DNA from: an uncultured Pelagibacteraceae bacterium | GTDB taxonomy: Bacteria > Pseudomonadota > Alphaproteobacteria > Pelagibacterales > Pelagibacteraceae | DNA: 39,379 nt | Direction of reading: 5' to 3' | Assembly (NCBI GenBank): GCA_902556285.1 | Contig: CACDWD010000002.1 | Span: 1-39,379 of the forward strand | Translations under genes and position numbers: made by a program | The notes under the pieces: model-generated | The model's input: the letters and a program-made list of their open reading frames with translations, nothing else | Told to the model about the DNA's origin: nothing | Database searches by the model: none | Part shown: positions 30,632 through 38,119 of the stretch, piece after piece | How positions within the stretch are numbered: position 1 is the stretch's first letter | Layout: each line of letters starts with the position of its first letter

Positions 30632-31729
30632 ATTATATTTTCTTTTTAAATGTCTTAATTTACCTTCGGTGCTATCATAATCAATATAACAACCTTGTAA
30701 AAATCTTTCACCTTCTTTCGTTTTATAAGCTGTTCTACCGTGGAGCAACCTGTGATTATCCATCATCATCAGATCTTTTGGTTCAAGTCTAAATTCTATT
30801 CTATATTTTTCTGAATTATACATTTCAGATAGCTTTTTTCTAGCTTGATAATATATATCTAATTCTTCTTTATCTAAAATTGGTACATAGTCTAGTCTAG
30901 GACTAAATCTTACCTGCTTAAAACTCTTATCCTCAGTTAGTTCAATCAAAGGAGAGATAGTTTCTAAAATTACTTCTTTGTCTATAAATCTAAATCTAAC
31001 TTTTACTTCAGTTAAAATTTTATAAAATTCTGGGAATTGATTTTTTAAATCTTCAGTAACTGTATAACCGTCTACCAATGTTGATAATCCTCCTGAAACT
31101 TTACTTTCTATACAATGTAAAATTTGAATACATGGTACAGGATTTCTATAAGGATTGTCAGTATGAGGCGCTAATGCCAATGAAGTATAAGCAAGATCGT
31201 TTGGATCAGGTTTAGATTTTACGTTAAAATATTCACCAAAATTTGTTCTTCGAACACTGCCTATAGAATTTGCAAATTCCACAATATAATTTTTAGATGT
31301 TGGAATATTTTTAATTATTACAAAACCATAATTGTAAAACGAAACAAGTAGATCATGCATCTCTTTACTTTCGTAAAAATTTTCTTGGTATTCAAAATTT
31401 TTTATATTTTTTAAAGAGGAGTCCCATTTGGTTTTTTCAATAGATTTTATTATAATATCTTCTTTTGAAAATTCAGAAGTAATTTTATCAATTTCTATTT
31501 TTGAATTAACACCATCATTAAAATCAACCTCTAAGTATTTTTCATTAAGGTTTACTTTATTTATTGAAATATCATTATTTAAAAAGGTAGGATCAAAAAG
31601 TCTTTGCTGAGTTCCTTTATCTAAATACTCCTCACCATTAACTCTTTCTCTTAACCAGAATGGGTGAATTTCTTTTTTTTCAGACCCATTATTAAAATAA
31701 ACCTTATTTTCAACTAGCTCGATTTTCAT
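30626..31729 (-). CDS. TauD/GBBH-like 2-oxoglutarate dioxygenase
   Basis: The 367-aa enzyme has a GBBH-type N-terminal domain (His-Pro-Phe-Trp-Leu-Arg-Glu-Arg at 22-29) followed by the TauD fold. The iron triad is His189-x-Asp191 in Pro-His-Thr-Asp-Asn-Pro-Tyr-Arg, and His330 in Leu-Leu-His-Gly-Arg-Thr. The end of the protein has Gly-Cys-Tyr-Ile-Asp. Gamma-butyrobetaine hydroxylases usually have a zinc-binding Cys-x-Cys-x2-Cys in the N-domain. Here that stretch contains no cysteine, so this domain probably lacks zinc. A trimethylammonium substrate such as butyrobetaine or an aminophosphonate is plausible, and it would suit the betaine theme, but it is not proved. Confidence 0.8.
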   Translation of the reverse strand: MKIELVENKVYFNNGSEKKEIHPFWLRERVNGEEYLDKGTQQRLFDPTFLNNDISINKVNLNEKYLEVDFNDGVNSKIEIDKITSEFSKEDIIIKSIEKTKWDSSLKNIKNFEYQENFYESKEMHDLLVSFYNYGFVIIKNIPTSKNYIVEFANSIGSVRRTNFGEYFNVKSKPDPNDLAYTSLALAPHTDNPYRNPVPCIQILHCIESKVSGGLSTLVDGYTVTEDLKNQFPEFYKILTEVKVRFRFIDKEVILETISPLIELTEDKSFKQVRFSPRLDYVPILDKEELDIYYQARKKLSEMYNSEKYRIEFRLEPKDLMMMDNHRLLHGRTAYKTKEGERFLQGCYIDYDSTEGKLRHLKRKYNL

Positions 31730-31796
31730 AATAGTATGCTAAGGATTATTTAAAATTTAACTTTAATCAACATAAATTAAATAGTAAGAGTTCATT

Positions 31797-32603
31797 GTGA
31801 AAAAATTTGATACAAAAAAATATCCAATATATGCAAGCTTTTTAAATCAACTTGCTAAAGATTTAACTAAGTTTTATTACGCTAAGTTAGATAAACCATT
31901 CAAGATAACCAACAAGATGAAAGGCAAAGGTTACGATCCTGTAACAACATCAGATAAAGCCTTTGAAAAATTTATAAGATCTAAAATTTCAAAAAAATTC
32001 CCAAATCATCAAATTATAGGTGAGGAATATGGTCATAAAAATACAAAGAGTGAGTTTTCATGGGTGATTGATCCAATTGATGGAACCAGATCATACGTTG
32101 TGGGTAATCCTAGTTGGAGCAATCTTATTTCACTTAATTTTAATGGAGAGCCTGTTCTAGGACTAGCTAATTTTCCAAAAATGAAGAAATATTATTTAAA
32201 CTTAAATAAAAACTCGGCCTATGTTTTTGAGAATAATAAAAAAAGAAAATTAAAAATTAATACCAAGCTAAATTTTGCAAAAGCAAAATTAGCAGCAGCA
32301 TTTCATCACCACTTATCTTTGAAACAGCAATTAAAAATTAAAAAGTTTATAAAAAGAATGCAATTTCCTTGTTTTGATGCATTGACATATTGTCAATTGG
32401 CAGAGGGTAGAATTGAAATAGTTGCTCAATGTGCAAATAAAATTTGGGATATTCATCCATTGATACCAATTGTTAGAGCAGCAGGAGCAATAATAACTAC
32501 CTGGGATAATAAAAACCCTGTGTTAGGTGGAAATATACTTGTTTCTAACAACAAAGTTAATCATCAAAAAGTTTTAAAATTATTAAAGCCAGTAGCTAAA
32601 TGA
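31797..32603 (+). CDS. Inositol-monophosphatase-family phosphatase, HisN-like
   Basis: The 268-aa protein starts with GTG. It has the metal-dependent phosphatase motifs Gly-Glu-Glu-Tyr-Gly (about 76-80), Asp-Pro-Ile-Asp-Gly-Thr-Arg (92-98) and Trp-Asp-Ile-His-Pro near residue 221. The second motif with Arg-Ser-Tyr after the Thr is typical of the histidinol-phosphatase (HisN) branch found in alphaproteobacteria. It may also act on inositol phosphate or 3'-phosphoadenosine phosphate. Its 3' end overlaps the DUF924 gene by 4 nt. hisI is 13 kb away, so clustering does not decide the substrate. Confidence 0.82.
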   Translation: MKKFDTKKYPIYASFLNQLAKDLTKFYYAKLDKPFKITNKMKGKGYDPVTTSDKAFEKFIRSKISKKFPNHQIIGEEYGHKNTKSEFSWVIDPIDGTRSYVVGNPSWSNLISLNFNGEPVLGLANFPKMKKYYLNLNKNSAYVFENNKKRKLKINTKLNFAKAKLAAAFHHHLSLKQQLKIKKFIKRMQFPCFDALTYCQLAEGRIEIVAQCANKIWDIHPLIPIVRAAGAIITTWDNKNPVLGGNILVSNNKVNHQKVLKLLKPVAK

Positions 32604-33163
32604 TTCCAGAAAGAGCACAAGTAATTTTAGATTTCTGGTTTAAAGAAACTCCTTCCGAAATGCGTTTTAAAAAAGATGAAAAGTTTGATCAAAAAATTAA
32701 AGATAATTTTTTAAAAGATTACGAACTTGCTTGTCAAAATGAATATGATGATTGGCAAGATAATCCTATGAGCTGTCTTGCGTTAGTAATTATATTTGAT
32801 CAGTTTTCAAGAAATATGTTTAGAAATGATAAAAAGGCTTTTGCTCAAGATCAAAAAACTAGATTGATTGTAAACGATGCAGTTTATTCAGGTTATTTAG
32901 AAGCTATGAATGTAAATCAAAGATTTTTTATGTTGTTACCTTTAATTCATAGTGAGGAAATCAGCGATCATGAAATGGCCTATTACTTATTAAACAAATA
33001 TTTAAGAGAACACGAAGGATACAATGAAATAAAAAAATTTTGGCAAGATCATACAAAAGCAATTAGACAATTTCATAGATATCCTCATAGAAATGAAATT
33101 TTAGGAAGAGAATCTACTGAAGAAGAAATAGAATTCTTAAAAAGCTCAAATTCTTCTTGGTAA
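32600..33163 (+). CDS. DUF924 family protein
   Basis: This 187-aa soluble, helical protein has the DUF924 landmarks: Val-Ile-Leu-Asp-Phe-Trp-Phe near the start, Leu-Ala-Leu-Val-Ile-Ile-Phe-Asp-Gln-Phe-Ser-Arg-Asn (about 54-66), Phe-Phe-Met-Leu-Leu-Pro-Leu-Ile-His-Ser-Glu, and Phe-His-Arg-Tyr-Pro-His-Arg-Asn near the C-terminus. It resembles TPR-like helical repeats. No reaction is known. It overlaps the phosphatase gene by 4 nt and precedes the DUF952 gene by 1 nt. Confidence 0.88.
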   Translation: MIPERAQVILDFWFKETPSEMRFKKDEKFDQKIKDNFLKDYELACQNEYDDWQDNPMSCLALVIIFDQFSRNMFRNDKKAFAQDQKTRLIVNDAVYSGYLEAMNVNQRFFMLLPLIHSEEISDHEMAYYLLNKYLREHEGYNEIKKFWQDHTKAIRQFHRYPHRNEILGRESTEEEIEFLKSSNSSW

Positions 33164-33164
33164 A

Positions 33165-33536
33165 ATGAATTTAGAATTTATTTTCAAAGTTATAGATAAA
33201 GATGAGTGGCAAAAGGCCAAAAAATCTGGAACTTATGGTGGGTCAGAGAAAGATCTTAAAGATGGATATATTCACTTTTCTGAAGAGGATCAGGTAGAGG
33301 AAACTTTAAATAAACATTATCCCAAAAAAGAAAATCTAGTTTTGTTAAGAGTAAATGCATTTAAGCTTGAACATTTGTTGTGGGAGCAGGCATCGAATGG
33401 AGATATGTATCCCCATTTATATTCATCTTTAGATATTAGCACTGTTATTAATGAATATGAATTACCATTGAATGAAGACGGAAGACATGAGCTTCCAGAG
33501 ATTTTAAAAAAGTATCAGTTTAGTCGTCCAAGATAA
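33165..33536 (+). CDS. DUF952 family protein
   Basis: The 123-aa protein carries the DUF952 pattern: Phe-Lys-Val-Ile near the start, Gly-Tyr-Ile-His-Phe-Ser at about 34-39 (usually Gly-Phe-Ile-His-Phe-Ser), Leu-Val-Leu-Leu-Arg-Val, Leu-Trp-Glu, and Tyr-Pro-His-Leu-Tyr at 82-86 with a late Leu-Pro-Leu. These small proteins have an ADP-ribosyltransferase-related fold, but the function is unknown. The 3' end overlaps the convergent SMR-like gene by 22 nt, the longest convergent overlap in the window. Confidence 0.87.
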   Translation: MNLEFIFKVIDKDEWQKAKKSGTYGGSEKDLKDGYIHFSEEDQVEETLNKHYPKKENLVLLRVNAFKLEHLLWEQASNGDMYPHLYSSLDISTVINEYELPLNEDGRHELPEILKKYQFSRPR

Positions 33537-33850
33537 TTAACCATTATTACACCAATAATAATAAGGATAATTCCAATAATTCCATAAATATTAGGAACTT
33601 GATTAAATTTTAATACCGCAAAAAGAACAACCCCAGTTACAGTTAAGCCGCTATAGGTTGCGTAAGCAAAACCAACAGGAAGAGCGTGCATAGCTTTTGC
33701 AATTGAAAACATAGTAATACACATAAACAAAATACATAAAACTGATGGTGTAAGTTTGGTAAATCCCTCAGAAATTTTAGCTAGACTATTAGATGCAATA
33801 CCAAAAGAAATACCAATAGCTAAAAATATATACCCAAATAAAGGTTTCAT
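33515..33850 (-). CDS. SMR-family small membrane protein, atypical (no Glu14 equivalent), copy 2
   Basis: The 111-aa protein has four transmembrane helices with the EmrE-like order: Ser-Glu-Gly-Phe-Thr at the first-helix end (27-31), Pro-Val-Gly-Phe-Ala-Tyr-Ala (58-64), and Ile-Gly-Ile-Ile-Leu-Ile-Ile-Ile-Gly-Val in the fourth helix. Aligning on Lys-x-Ser-Glu-Gly-Phe-Thr places Gly17 where EmrE has the essential Glu14, and Tyr66 where it has Trp63. The canonical proton/cation coupling of SMR pumps is therefore unlikely to operate unchanged. It is the last gene of an SMR-DUF2798-SMR string with 2-nt gaps. Transport of an unusual substrate or a non-transport role is possible. Confidence 0.78.
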   Translation of the reverse strand: MKPLFGYIFLAIGISFGIASNSLAKISEGFTKLTPSVLCILFMCITMFSIAKAMHALPVGFAYATYSGLTVTGVVLFAVLKFNQVPNIYGIIGIILIIIGVIMVNYLGRLN

Positions 33851-33852
33851 GA

Positions 33853-34080
33853 TTATTCTTTTGATGCAATTTTATTAACTAATGGTCTCATTAAAGGAGC
33901 TAATGTAAATGCAGCAATTAAAGCAATAGGATATGCGAACATTATAGAATATCCCCATCTAAAAAAGAATCCATCCGACACACCTGTATTCACAGCTACA
34001 ACAACGCCACTCATTATAACACTCATACCCAAGGACATTAAAATCATAAATAAAGGTTGAGCATATTTTTTATTAATCAT
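33853..34080 (-). CDS. DUF2798 family membrane protein
   Basis: The 75-aa protein has two hydrophobic helices (about 9-30 and 42-64). The first carries Leu-Met-Ser-Leu-Gly-Met-Ser-Val-Ile-Met-Ser and the second Trp-x5-Phe-Ala-Tyr-Pro-Ile-Ala-Leu-Ile-Ala-Ala-Phe with Ala-Pro, all typical of DUF2798. A basic C-terminus follows. Function is unknown. It lies between two SMR-like genes with 2 nt on each side, so all three are probably expressed together and may form a complex. Confidence 0.8.
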   Translation of the reverse strand: MINKKYAQPLFMILMSLGMSVIMSGVVVAVNTGVSDGFFFRWGYSIMFAYPIALIAAFTLAPLMRPLVNKIASKE

Positions 34081-34082
34081 AA

Positions 34083-34415
34083 TTAACTATCACCTAACAG
34101 GTTGACCATTAAAACACCAACAATAATAAAAGCTAAACCAATTAATGAATATAAATTAGGCACTTGATTAAATCTAATTATTCCAACCACCACAGTCGCT
34201 ATAATTGTTAAACCTGCAAAGGAAGCATAAGTTATACCCATTGGAATATTTTTCATTACCAATGAAAGAGCATACATGCATAATACAATCGTAATTGCAG
34301 TAATTATACTTGGAATAAGAATAGTAAAACCTTCTGCACTTTTTGCAAAACTATTAGAGGTGACACCCAAAAATACTGCAATTCCTAAAAATAAATATGA
34401 AGTAGCGAGGCTCAT
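34083..34415 (-). CDS. SMR-family small membrane protein, atypical (no Glu14 equivalent), copy 1
   Basis: This 110-aa, four-helix protein is homologous to the other SMR-like protein in the operon. They share Ser-Asn-Ser-x-Ala-Lys (20-25), Glu-Gly-Phe-Thr (28-31), Asn-Gln-Val-Pro-Asn and Gly-Val-x-Met-Val-Asn-x-Leu-Gly. Gly17 occupies the Glu14 position and Phe66 the Trp63 position of EmrE, while Tyr63 (EmrE Tyr60) is kept. Two non-identical copies next to each other recall heterodimeric SMR pairs such as EbrAB or MdtIJ. It is the first gene of the trio and lies 38 nt after the upstream minus-strand gene. Confidence 0.78.
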   Translation of the reverse strand: MSLATSYLFLGIAVFLGVTSNSFAKSAEGFTILIPSIITAITIVLCMYALSLVMKNIPMGITYASFAGLTIIATVVVGIIRFNQVPNLYSLIGLAFIIVGVLMVNLLGDS

Positions 34416-34453
34416 TTTATCACTTTAAATGAATTTTAATTAAATATATAGAA

Positions 34454-35044
34454 TTATTTAAGTGACCATTTGATAGCATCTTCCATTCTATCATCTCCCC
34501 AAAAGAGTTCATTTTTCACTACAAAAGATGGGCTACCAAATATTTTATTTTCACGAGCCGAGTTTGTATTTTCTTTGTATTTTATTTCTATATCTGAGGA
34601 TTTTGCTTCAGAGAAGATTTCATCTTTTTTTAAATTTAATTCTGAACAAACTTCAGAAATACTTGGTTCGATTGCTGGTTCTTTACCTTCTTGAAACCAT
34701 TTTTTGTAAGTAAGAATTACAAATTTTTCTCCCCAACCTTTTTCGAAACCAAGGATTGCAATTTGGTTAGCTAAATCAAATTCTGATAATGGATAGGGTA
34801 CCGGTGTTTTAGCAAAGAAGCCATAACCCTCAGCTCTCCTTTCAATATCTCTCCACATATAATTAACTTTATTCATTTTATCTTTTGGAAATGGGATATT
34901 GTTCATCTCTTTCATGATTGCTCTTACTGAAAAAGGTTTCCAGTTGAATTTTACTTGATGTTGTTTTTCAACATCAAGTATTCTAGTAACGGATAGATAG
35001 GTGTAAGTACTTCCTATCGAAAAATAAAAATCAATTTCACTCAC
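34454..35044 (-). CDS. 2-hydroxychromene-2-carboxylate isomerase-like (DsbA/kappa-GST fold)
   Basis: The 196-aa protein has the DsbA-superfamily pattern of this isomerase family. It starts Ile-Asp-Phe-Tyr-Phe-Ser-Ile-Gly-Ser-Thr-Tyr (4-14) with a serine in place of the redox cysteines. Trp-Lys-Pro-Phe follows, and near the C-terminus Gly-Ser-Pro-Ser-Phe-Val-Val with the cis-Pro, then Phe-Trp-Gly-Asp-Asp-Arg. Naphthalene-type degradation is not otherwise present, so a glutathione-dependent isomerase of unknown substrate is more likely. It is the last of five tightly spaced minus-strand genes from 36546 down. Confidence 0.82.
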   Translation of the reverse strand: MSEIDFYFSIGSTYTYLSVTRILDVEKQHQVKFNWKPFSVRAIMKEMNNIPFPKDKMNKVNYMWRDIERRAEGYGFFAKTPVPYPLSEFDLANQIAILGFEKGWGEKFVILTYKKWFQEGKEPAIEPSISEVCSELNLKKDEIFSEAKSSDIEIKYKENTNSARENKIFGSPSFVVKNELFWGDDRMEDAIKWSLK

Positions 35045-35365
35045 TTATTTTGGTATTGGTGTAGCACCAGTTTCTAAACTGACAATTTTTCCATTATCAT
35101 ATTTATAAACTGCCATTACCGCCTCAACATTACCATCATTAAATGTTACAAATGCATGGTGAATACCAACTTCGTCATTTTCATAAACAATTCTAACCTT
35201 ATCTTGATTAATATCACCACTCATCGCCCATTTGATAACATCACTTTTAGTTAAAACATTTCCTGACTTGTGCATTGTGAATTTAAAATCATCATGCAAA
35301 AGGTCATTCATTACTGCCTCATCTTTATTTTTCAAAGCAGCACTATATTTCTCTAATATAGACAT
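35045..35365 (-). CDS. SnoaL/NTF2-like protein
   Basis: The 106-aa protein fits a single cone-shaped NTF2-like domain. It has an N-terminal helix with Tyr-Ser-Ala-Ala-Leu-Lys-Asn-Lys-Asp, Leu-Leu-His-Asp-Asp-Phe-Lys-Phe, and four strand-like segments (Val-Arg-Ile-Val-Tyr-Glu-Asn, His-His-Ala-Phe-Val-Thr-Phe, Glu-Ala-Val-Met-Ala-Val-Tyr-Lys-Tyr). Such domains serve as small enzymes or binding proteins; I cannot assign a ligand. It directly abuts the isomerase gene (no gap) and is 11 nt after the preceding gene, so it is in the same operon. Confidence 0.7.
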   Translation of the reverse strand: MSILEKYSAALKNKDEAVMNDLLHDDFKFTMHKSGNVLTKSDVIKWAMSGDINQDKVRIVYENDEVGIHHAFVTFNDGNVEAVMAVYKYDNGKIVSLETGATPIPK

Positions 35366-35376
35366 GTTATTCCTTT

Positions 35377-35661
35377 CTATTTAACCTTAGTTAAATCATA
35401 TATTGAGTAACTGTCTAACACTTCATCCATTATTGGTTTTGATACCTCGGTACCTTCTATAAACTTATGAAGTGCAGCTTCATCAGTACAAAATATTTTA
35501 AACATTACAGTACTTTTGTCTGGAGTTACAGTTCCAATTGTTTTTTCAACCACTGCAACTTTTGCTCTTTCAGCAAGTCCTTCAGGAGATTGCATAAATC
35601 CCATGAATTTTTCAAAAGTACCTTCTTTTAATTTTGCTACTACTAACATTTCTTTTTCCAT
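35377..35661 (-). CDS. Small dimeric alpha/beta-barrel-like protein, unknown
   Basis: The 94-aa protein shows a beta-alpha-beta pattern: Met-Leu-Val-Val-Ala-Lys-Leu, a helix with Phe-Glu-Lys-Phe-Met, Val-Met-Phe-Lys-Ile-Phe-Cys, a second helix with Ala-Leu-His-Lys-Phe-Ile, and a final Tyr-Ser-Ile-Tyr-Asp-Leu. This suggests a ferredoxin-like dimeric barrel similar to DUF3764 or ABM proteins, but I cannot identify it firmly. A perfect AAGGAG ribosome site lies upstream on the minus strand. It is cytosolic, unlike the two genes before it in the operon. Confidence 0.6.
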   Translation of the reverse strand: MEKEMLVVAKLKEGTFEKFMGFMQSPEGLAERAKVAVVEKTIGTVTPDKSTVMFKIFCTDEAALHKFIEGTEVSKPIMDEVLDSYSIYDLTKVK

Positions 35662-35680
35662 TTTTTCTCCTTTTTTTTTG

Positions 35681-36058
35681 TTAATATAGAGTTTGAACTA
35701 CTTTTTTAACTCTATCTTCTCCATTAGGCACTGTTAGATTTACAAAGTCATGACAGGCATTAGTTTTAACCTCGTCAAATTTAGACCCATAAAATTTATC
35801 AACAGCTTTGTTTACACCTTCATCCCATTCCTTTTCAGGAATTCCTACTTCTAAAGCATAAGCTTTTAAAACTTTCACTGATGCCATAGATTTTTCTTTC
35901 ATACTATATTCAAATGTTTCACCTGATGGTAAAAAATAGTTAGCCATGTAAATTCCACTACATTCCCAAGCTCTATTCTTATCAGCATCATTCATATCAG
36001 CATAAGCTGATTTTAGAAAAACAATGCTAAATAAAAAAGTTATTATTATTTTTTTCAT
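35681..36058 (-). CDS. Secreted hypothetical protein
   Basis: The 125-aa protein begins with a signal peptide (Lys-Lys-Ile-Ile-Ile, hydrophobic core, likely cut after Ala-Tyr-Ala at residue 20). The mature part of about 105 residues has two cysteines (Trp-Glu-Cys and Ala-Cys-His) that could form a disulfide, and mostly helical segments. No family is recognised. It is 11 nt downstream of another secreted protein and 19 nt upstream of the barrel-like protein. Confidence 0.65.
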   Translation of the reverse strand: MKKIIITFLFSIVFLKSAYADMNDADKNRAWECSGIYMANYFLPSGETFEYSMKEKSMASVKVLKAYALEVGIPEKEWDEGVNKAVDKFYGSKFDEVKTNACHDFVNLTVPNGEDRVKKVVQTLY

Positions 36059-36069
36059 AAACTCCTCTA

Positions 36070-36546
36070 TTAATAAGTATACTCACCACTCATTTGATTC
36101 ATAGAGTGAGCCATACCAGCTTTACCTTTTATATTTTGTCTACTTGAGAAACCACTTCCAGATATATTTTCATATTTTCCAGTTCCACCAATAATAATAA
36201 AAGTACCAGTTCCACCTTGGCCGCCAGTTCCTTTACCTTTGTAATTCATATAAACTTTTTCTCCATCCATCAAATAAAAGGTACACATACCTGTTTCGTC
36301 ATCAAATTTTCCAGATACTAATGTTAGACCACCAATACAATGCATAGTAGATTTATCAAAAATACTTCCAGGTTCTTTATCCATTAGTCCAGCATTACCA
36401 TCGTAAGTAATACTCATGTTTCCATTTCCAGCATCCATTGCATTCAATGACCAAGATCCTGCTCCAGCAGCGTTAAATTTTCCTGACTCCGCTAATGAGT
36501 AATTTGAGATCGTTAAAAATATTATTAAAAATAAAATTTTCTTCAT
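36070..36546 (-). CDS. Secreted beta-barrel-like protein (allene-oxide-cyclase-like pattern), unknown
   Basis: The 158-aa protein has a signal peptide cut near Ser-Leu-Ala-Glu (about residue 19). The mature part is Gly- and Thr-rich, with alternating strands. Gly-Gly-Thr-Gly-Lys-Tyr-Glu-Asn-Ile-Ser-Gly-Ser-Gly (about 125-137) resembles the turn found in dirigent and allene-oxide-cyclase-like barrels. Two cysteines could form a disulfide. It is the promoter-proximal gene of the minus-strand operon, with AGAGG 5 nt upstream of the ATG. Role unknown; a ligand-binding periplasmic barrel is plausible. Confidence 0.65.
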   Translation of the reverse strand: MKKILFLIIFLTISNYSLAESGKFNAAGAGSWSLNAMDAGNGNMSITYDGNAGLMDKEPGSIFDKSTMHCIGGLTLVSGKFDDETGMCTFYLMDGEKVYMNYKGKGTGGQGGTGTFIIIGGTGKYENISGSGFSSRQNIKGKAGMAHSMNQMSGEYTY

Positions 36547-36593
36547 TTTTACCTCTTTAAAGTTATTTAATTAAACAAAACATTGTTACATAA

Positions 36594-36621
36594 TTGTGAA
36601 GGAGTCTCTTGTGTTTATAAC
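36594..36621 (+). promoter_or_regulatory. Possible sigma70-type promoter for the membrane protein gene
   Basis: TTGTGA at 36594-36599 and TATAAC at 36616-36621 are spaced by 16 bp, matching 4/6 and 5/6 of the consensus, and point toward the plus-strand gene at 36705. It lies in the 158-nt divergent region. In AT-rich DNA such matches arise by chance, so confidence is low. Confidence 0.3.
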
Positions 36622-36704
36622 GCGCGACAGTTATGCAATTTTAGAGTGTAAAAAACGTTGAATTAGTTGTTTTATTTAAAATTAATCTTTGATAAAATTT
36701 CGTA

Positions 36705-37121
36705 ATGATTGAGAAATTTAATGGAATTTTTTATTTAATAATTTTTTTAGTCCATTTCATAATCTTCGCTGCATACGCTTATCAAACAGTTTTTGCTACA
36801 AAGAAATTTTTAGATAAATTTGGTATGGACGATTCAGGCGCTATAATGACAAGATTTTTTGGATCATTATTTATTGGAGCAGTAGTTATGGCTATTTGGG
36901 TTGGGTTCATAAGACCAGATGGGCTCCAAGGAACATGGGCTTTTTTTAATTTAGTATTTTTACAAAACCTTTCAGCTTTTTGTGTGGGAATTTATACAAT
37001 TAAAATAAATAGGTTAGGTCATACTCCTCAAACATCTATTGAAGGAGTTATTGCGCCAGGTATTTTAACTTTATTGAGCGCAATACTTTGTTACGGATTA
37101 GCTGATAAAATTTATATCTAA
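36705..37121 (+). CDS. Four-helix integral membrane protein, unknown
   Basis: The 138-aa protein has hydrophobic segments at about 8-28, 48-68, 78-98 and 112-132. A conserved-looking loop Lys-Lys-Phe-Leu-Asp-Lys-Phe-Gly-Met-Asp (33-42) follows the first helix, and Phe-Ile-Arg-Pro-Asp-Gly the second. I do not recognise a named family. The 3' end overlaps the convergent cysK gene by 4 nt. It stands alone between divergent and convergent neighbours. Confidence 0.7.
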   Translation: MIEKFNGIFYLIIFLVHFIIFAAYAYQTVFATKKFLDKFGMDDSGAIMTRFFGSLFIGAVVMAIWVGFIRPDGLQGTWAFFNLVFLQNLSAFCVGIYTIKINRLGHTPQTSIEGVIAPGILTLLSAILCYGLADKIYI

Positions 37122-38119
37122 AACCAATTAGGTACCGGTAGACCTTTTTCTTCTAGAAATTTTTTATTGAACATTTTAGTTGCGTATTTATCACTTCTAT
37201 CACAAAGAATTGTTACAATAGTTTTACCAGGCCCTAATTCTTTACCCATTCTTATTGCGCCAGCAATATTGATACCACAACTAGTACCTAAGCTTAGACC
37301 TTCATTTTGAATTAAATCATAAAGTATAGGCAATGCTTCATGATCATCTATTGAATAAGCATCGTCAATCTTAGCCTCATCAAAGTTAGCTGTTACTCTA
37401 CTTGACCCAATTCCTTCAGTGATTGATCCACCTTCTGACTTTAGTTCACCAGTCTTTATATAATTGTACAGAGCCGAACCTTTTGGATCCGATAGGTAAA
37501 TTTTTATATCTTTGTTCTTTTCTTTAAGAGCATTACTTACACCTGAAATAGTTCCTCCAGTTCCGGAAGAACATACAAAGCCATCAACTTTACCTTCAGT
37601 TTGTTCCCAAATTTCTTGTCCTGTCCCTTCGTAATGACCTTTGGCATTTGCGGTATTATCAAACTGGTTAGCCCATATGACACCATTATTATTTGTTGGT
37701 CTTAATTCATCTGCAAGTCTAGCAGCTACTTTTACAAAATTGTTATCATCTTTATAAGGTTTTGGTGGCACCAATCTTAATTCAGCTCCAAGATTTCTAA
37801 GTAAATCTTTTTTCTCTTGAGTTTGGTTATCATTCATTACAATGATTGTTTTGTAGCCTAAAGAATTTCCTAATAGACCTAAACCAATTCCAGTGTTACC
37901 AGCTGTTCCTTCAACAACAGTTCCACCTTTTGCTATCAATTTTTTTTCTTGAGCATCTTTAATTAAAGCGAGAGCTGCTCTATCTTTAACTGACCCTCCT
38001 GGATTTAAAAATTCTGCTTTTCCATAAATGTTACATCCAGTTACTTCTGAAGCAGCTCTTAGTTTAATTAATGGAGTATTTCCTATTCCTGAAATAAAAT
38101 CGTTTTGTGTATTATTCAT
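37118..38119 (-). CDS. cysK: Cysteine synthase A (O-acetylserine sulfhydrylase)
   Basis: An in-frame start further upstream (38170) is rejected: the ATG at 38119 gives a 333-aa protein starting just before Gly-Ile-Gly-Asn-Thr-Pro-Leu-Ile (11-18). The PLP lysine is Lys45 in Gly-Ser-Val-Lys-Asp-Arg. The loop Glu-Gly-Thr-Ala-Gly-Asn-Thr-Gly (70-77) replaces the commoner Glu-Pro-Thr-Ser-Gly-Asn-Thr-Gly. This variant is familiar from alphaproteobacterial and fungal enzymes. It would join sulfide to O-acetylserine. Its start overlaps the cysE 3' end by 8 nt, so both steps are co-translated. Sulfide probably derives from DMSP or methionine sulfur, because sulfate assimilation is usually absent in SAR11. 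Confidence 0.92.
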   Translation of the reverse strand: MNNTQNDFISGIGNTPLIKLRAASEVTGCNIYGKAEFLNPGGSVKDRAALALIKDAQEKKLIAKGGTVVEGTAGNTGIGLGLLGNSLGYKTIIVMNDNQTQEKKDLLRNLGAELRLVPPKPYKDDNNFVKVAARLADELRPTNNNGVIWANQFDNTANAKGHYEGTGQEIWEQTEGKVDGFVCSSGTGGTISGVSNALKEKNKDIKIYLSDPKGSALYNYIKTGELKSEGGSITEGIGSSRVTANFDEAKIDDAYSIDDHEALPILYDLIQNEGLSLGTSCGINIAGAIRMGKELGPGKTIVTILCDRSDKYATKMFNKKFLEEKGLPVPNWF

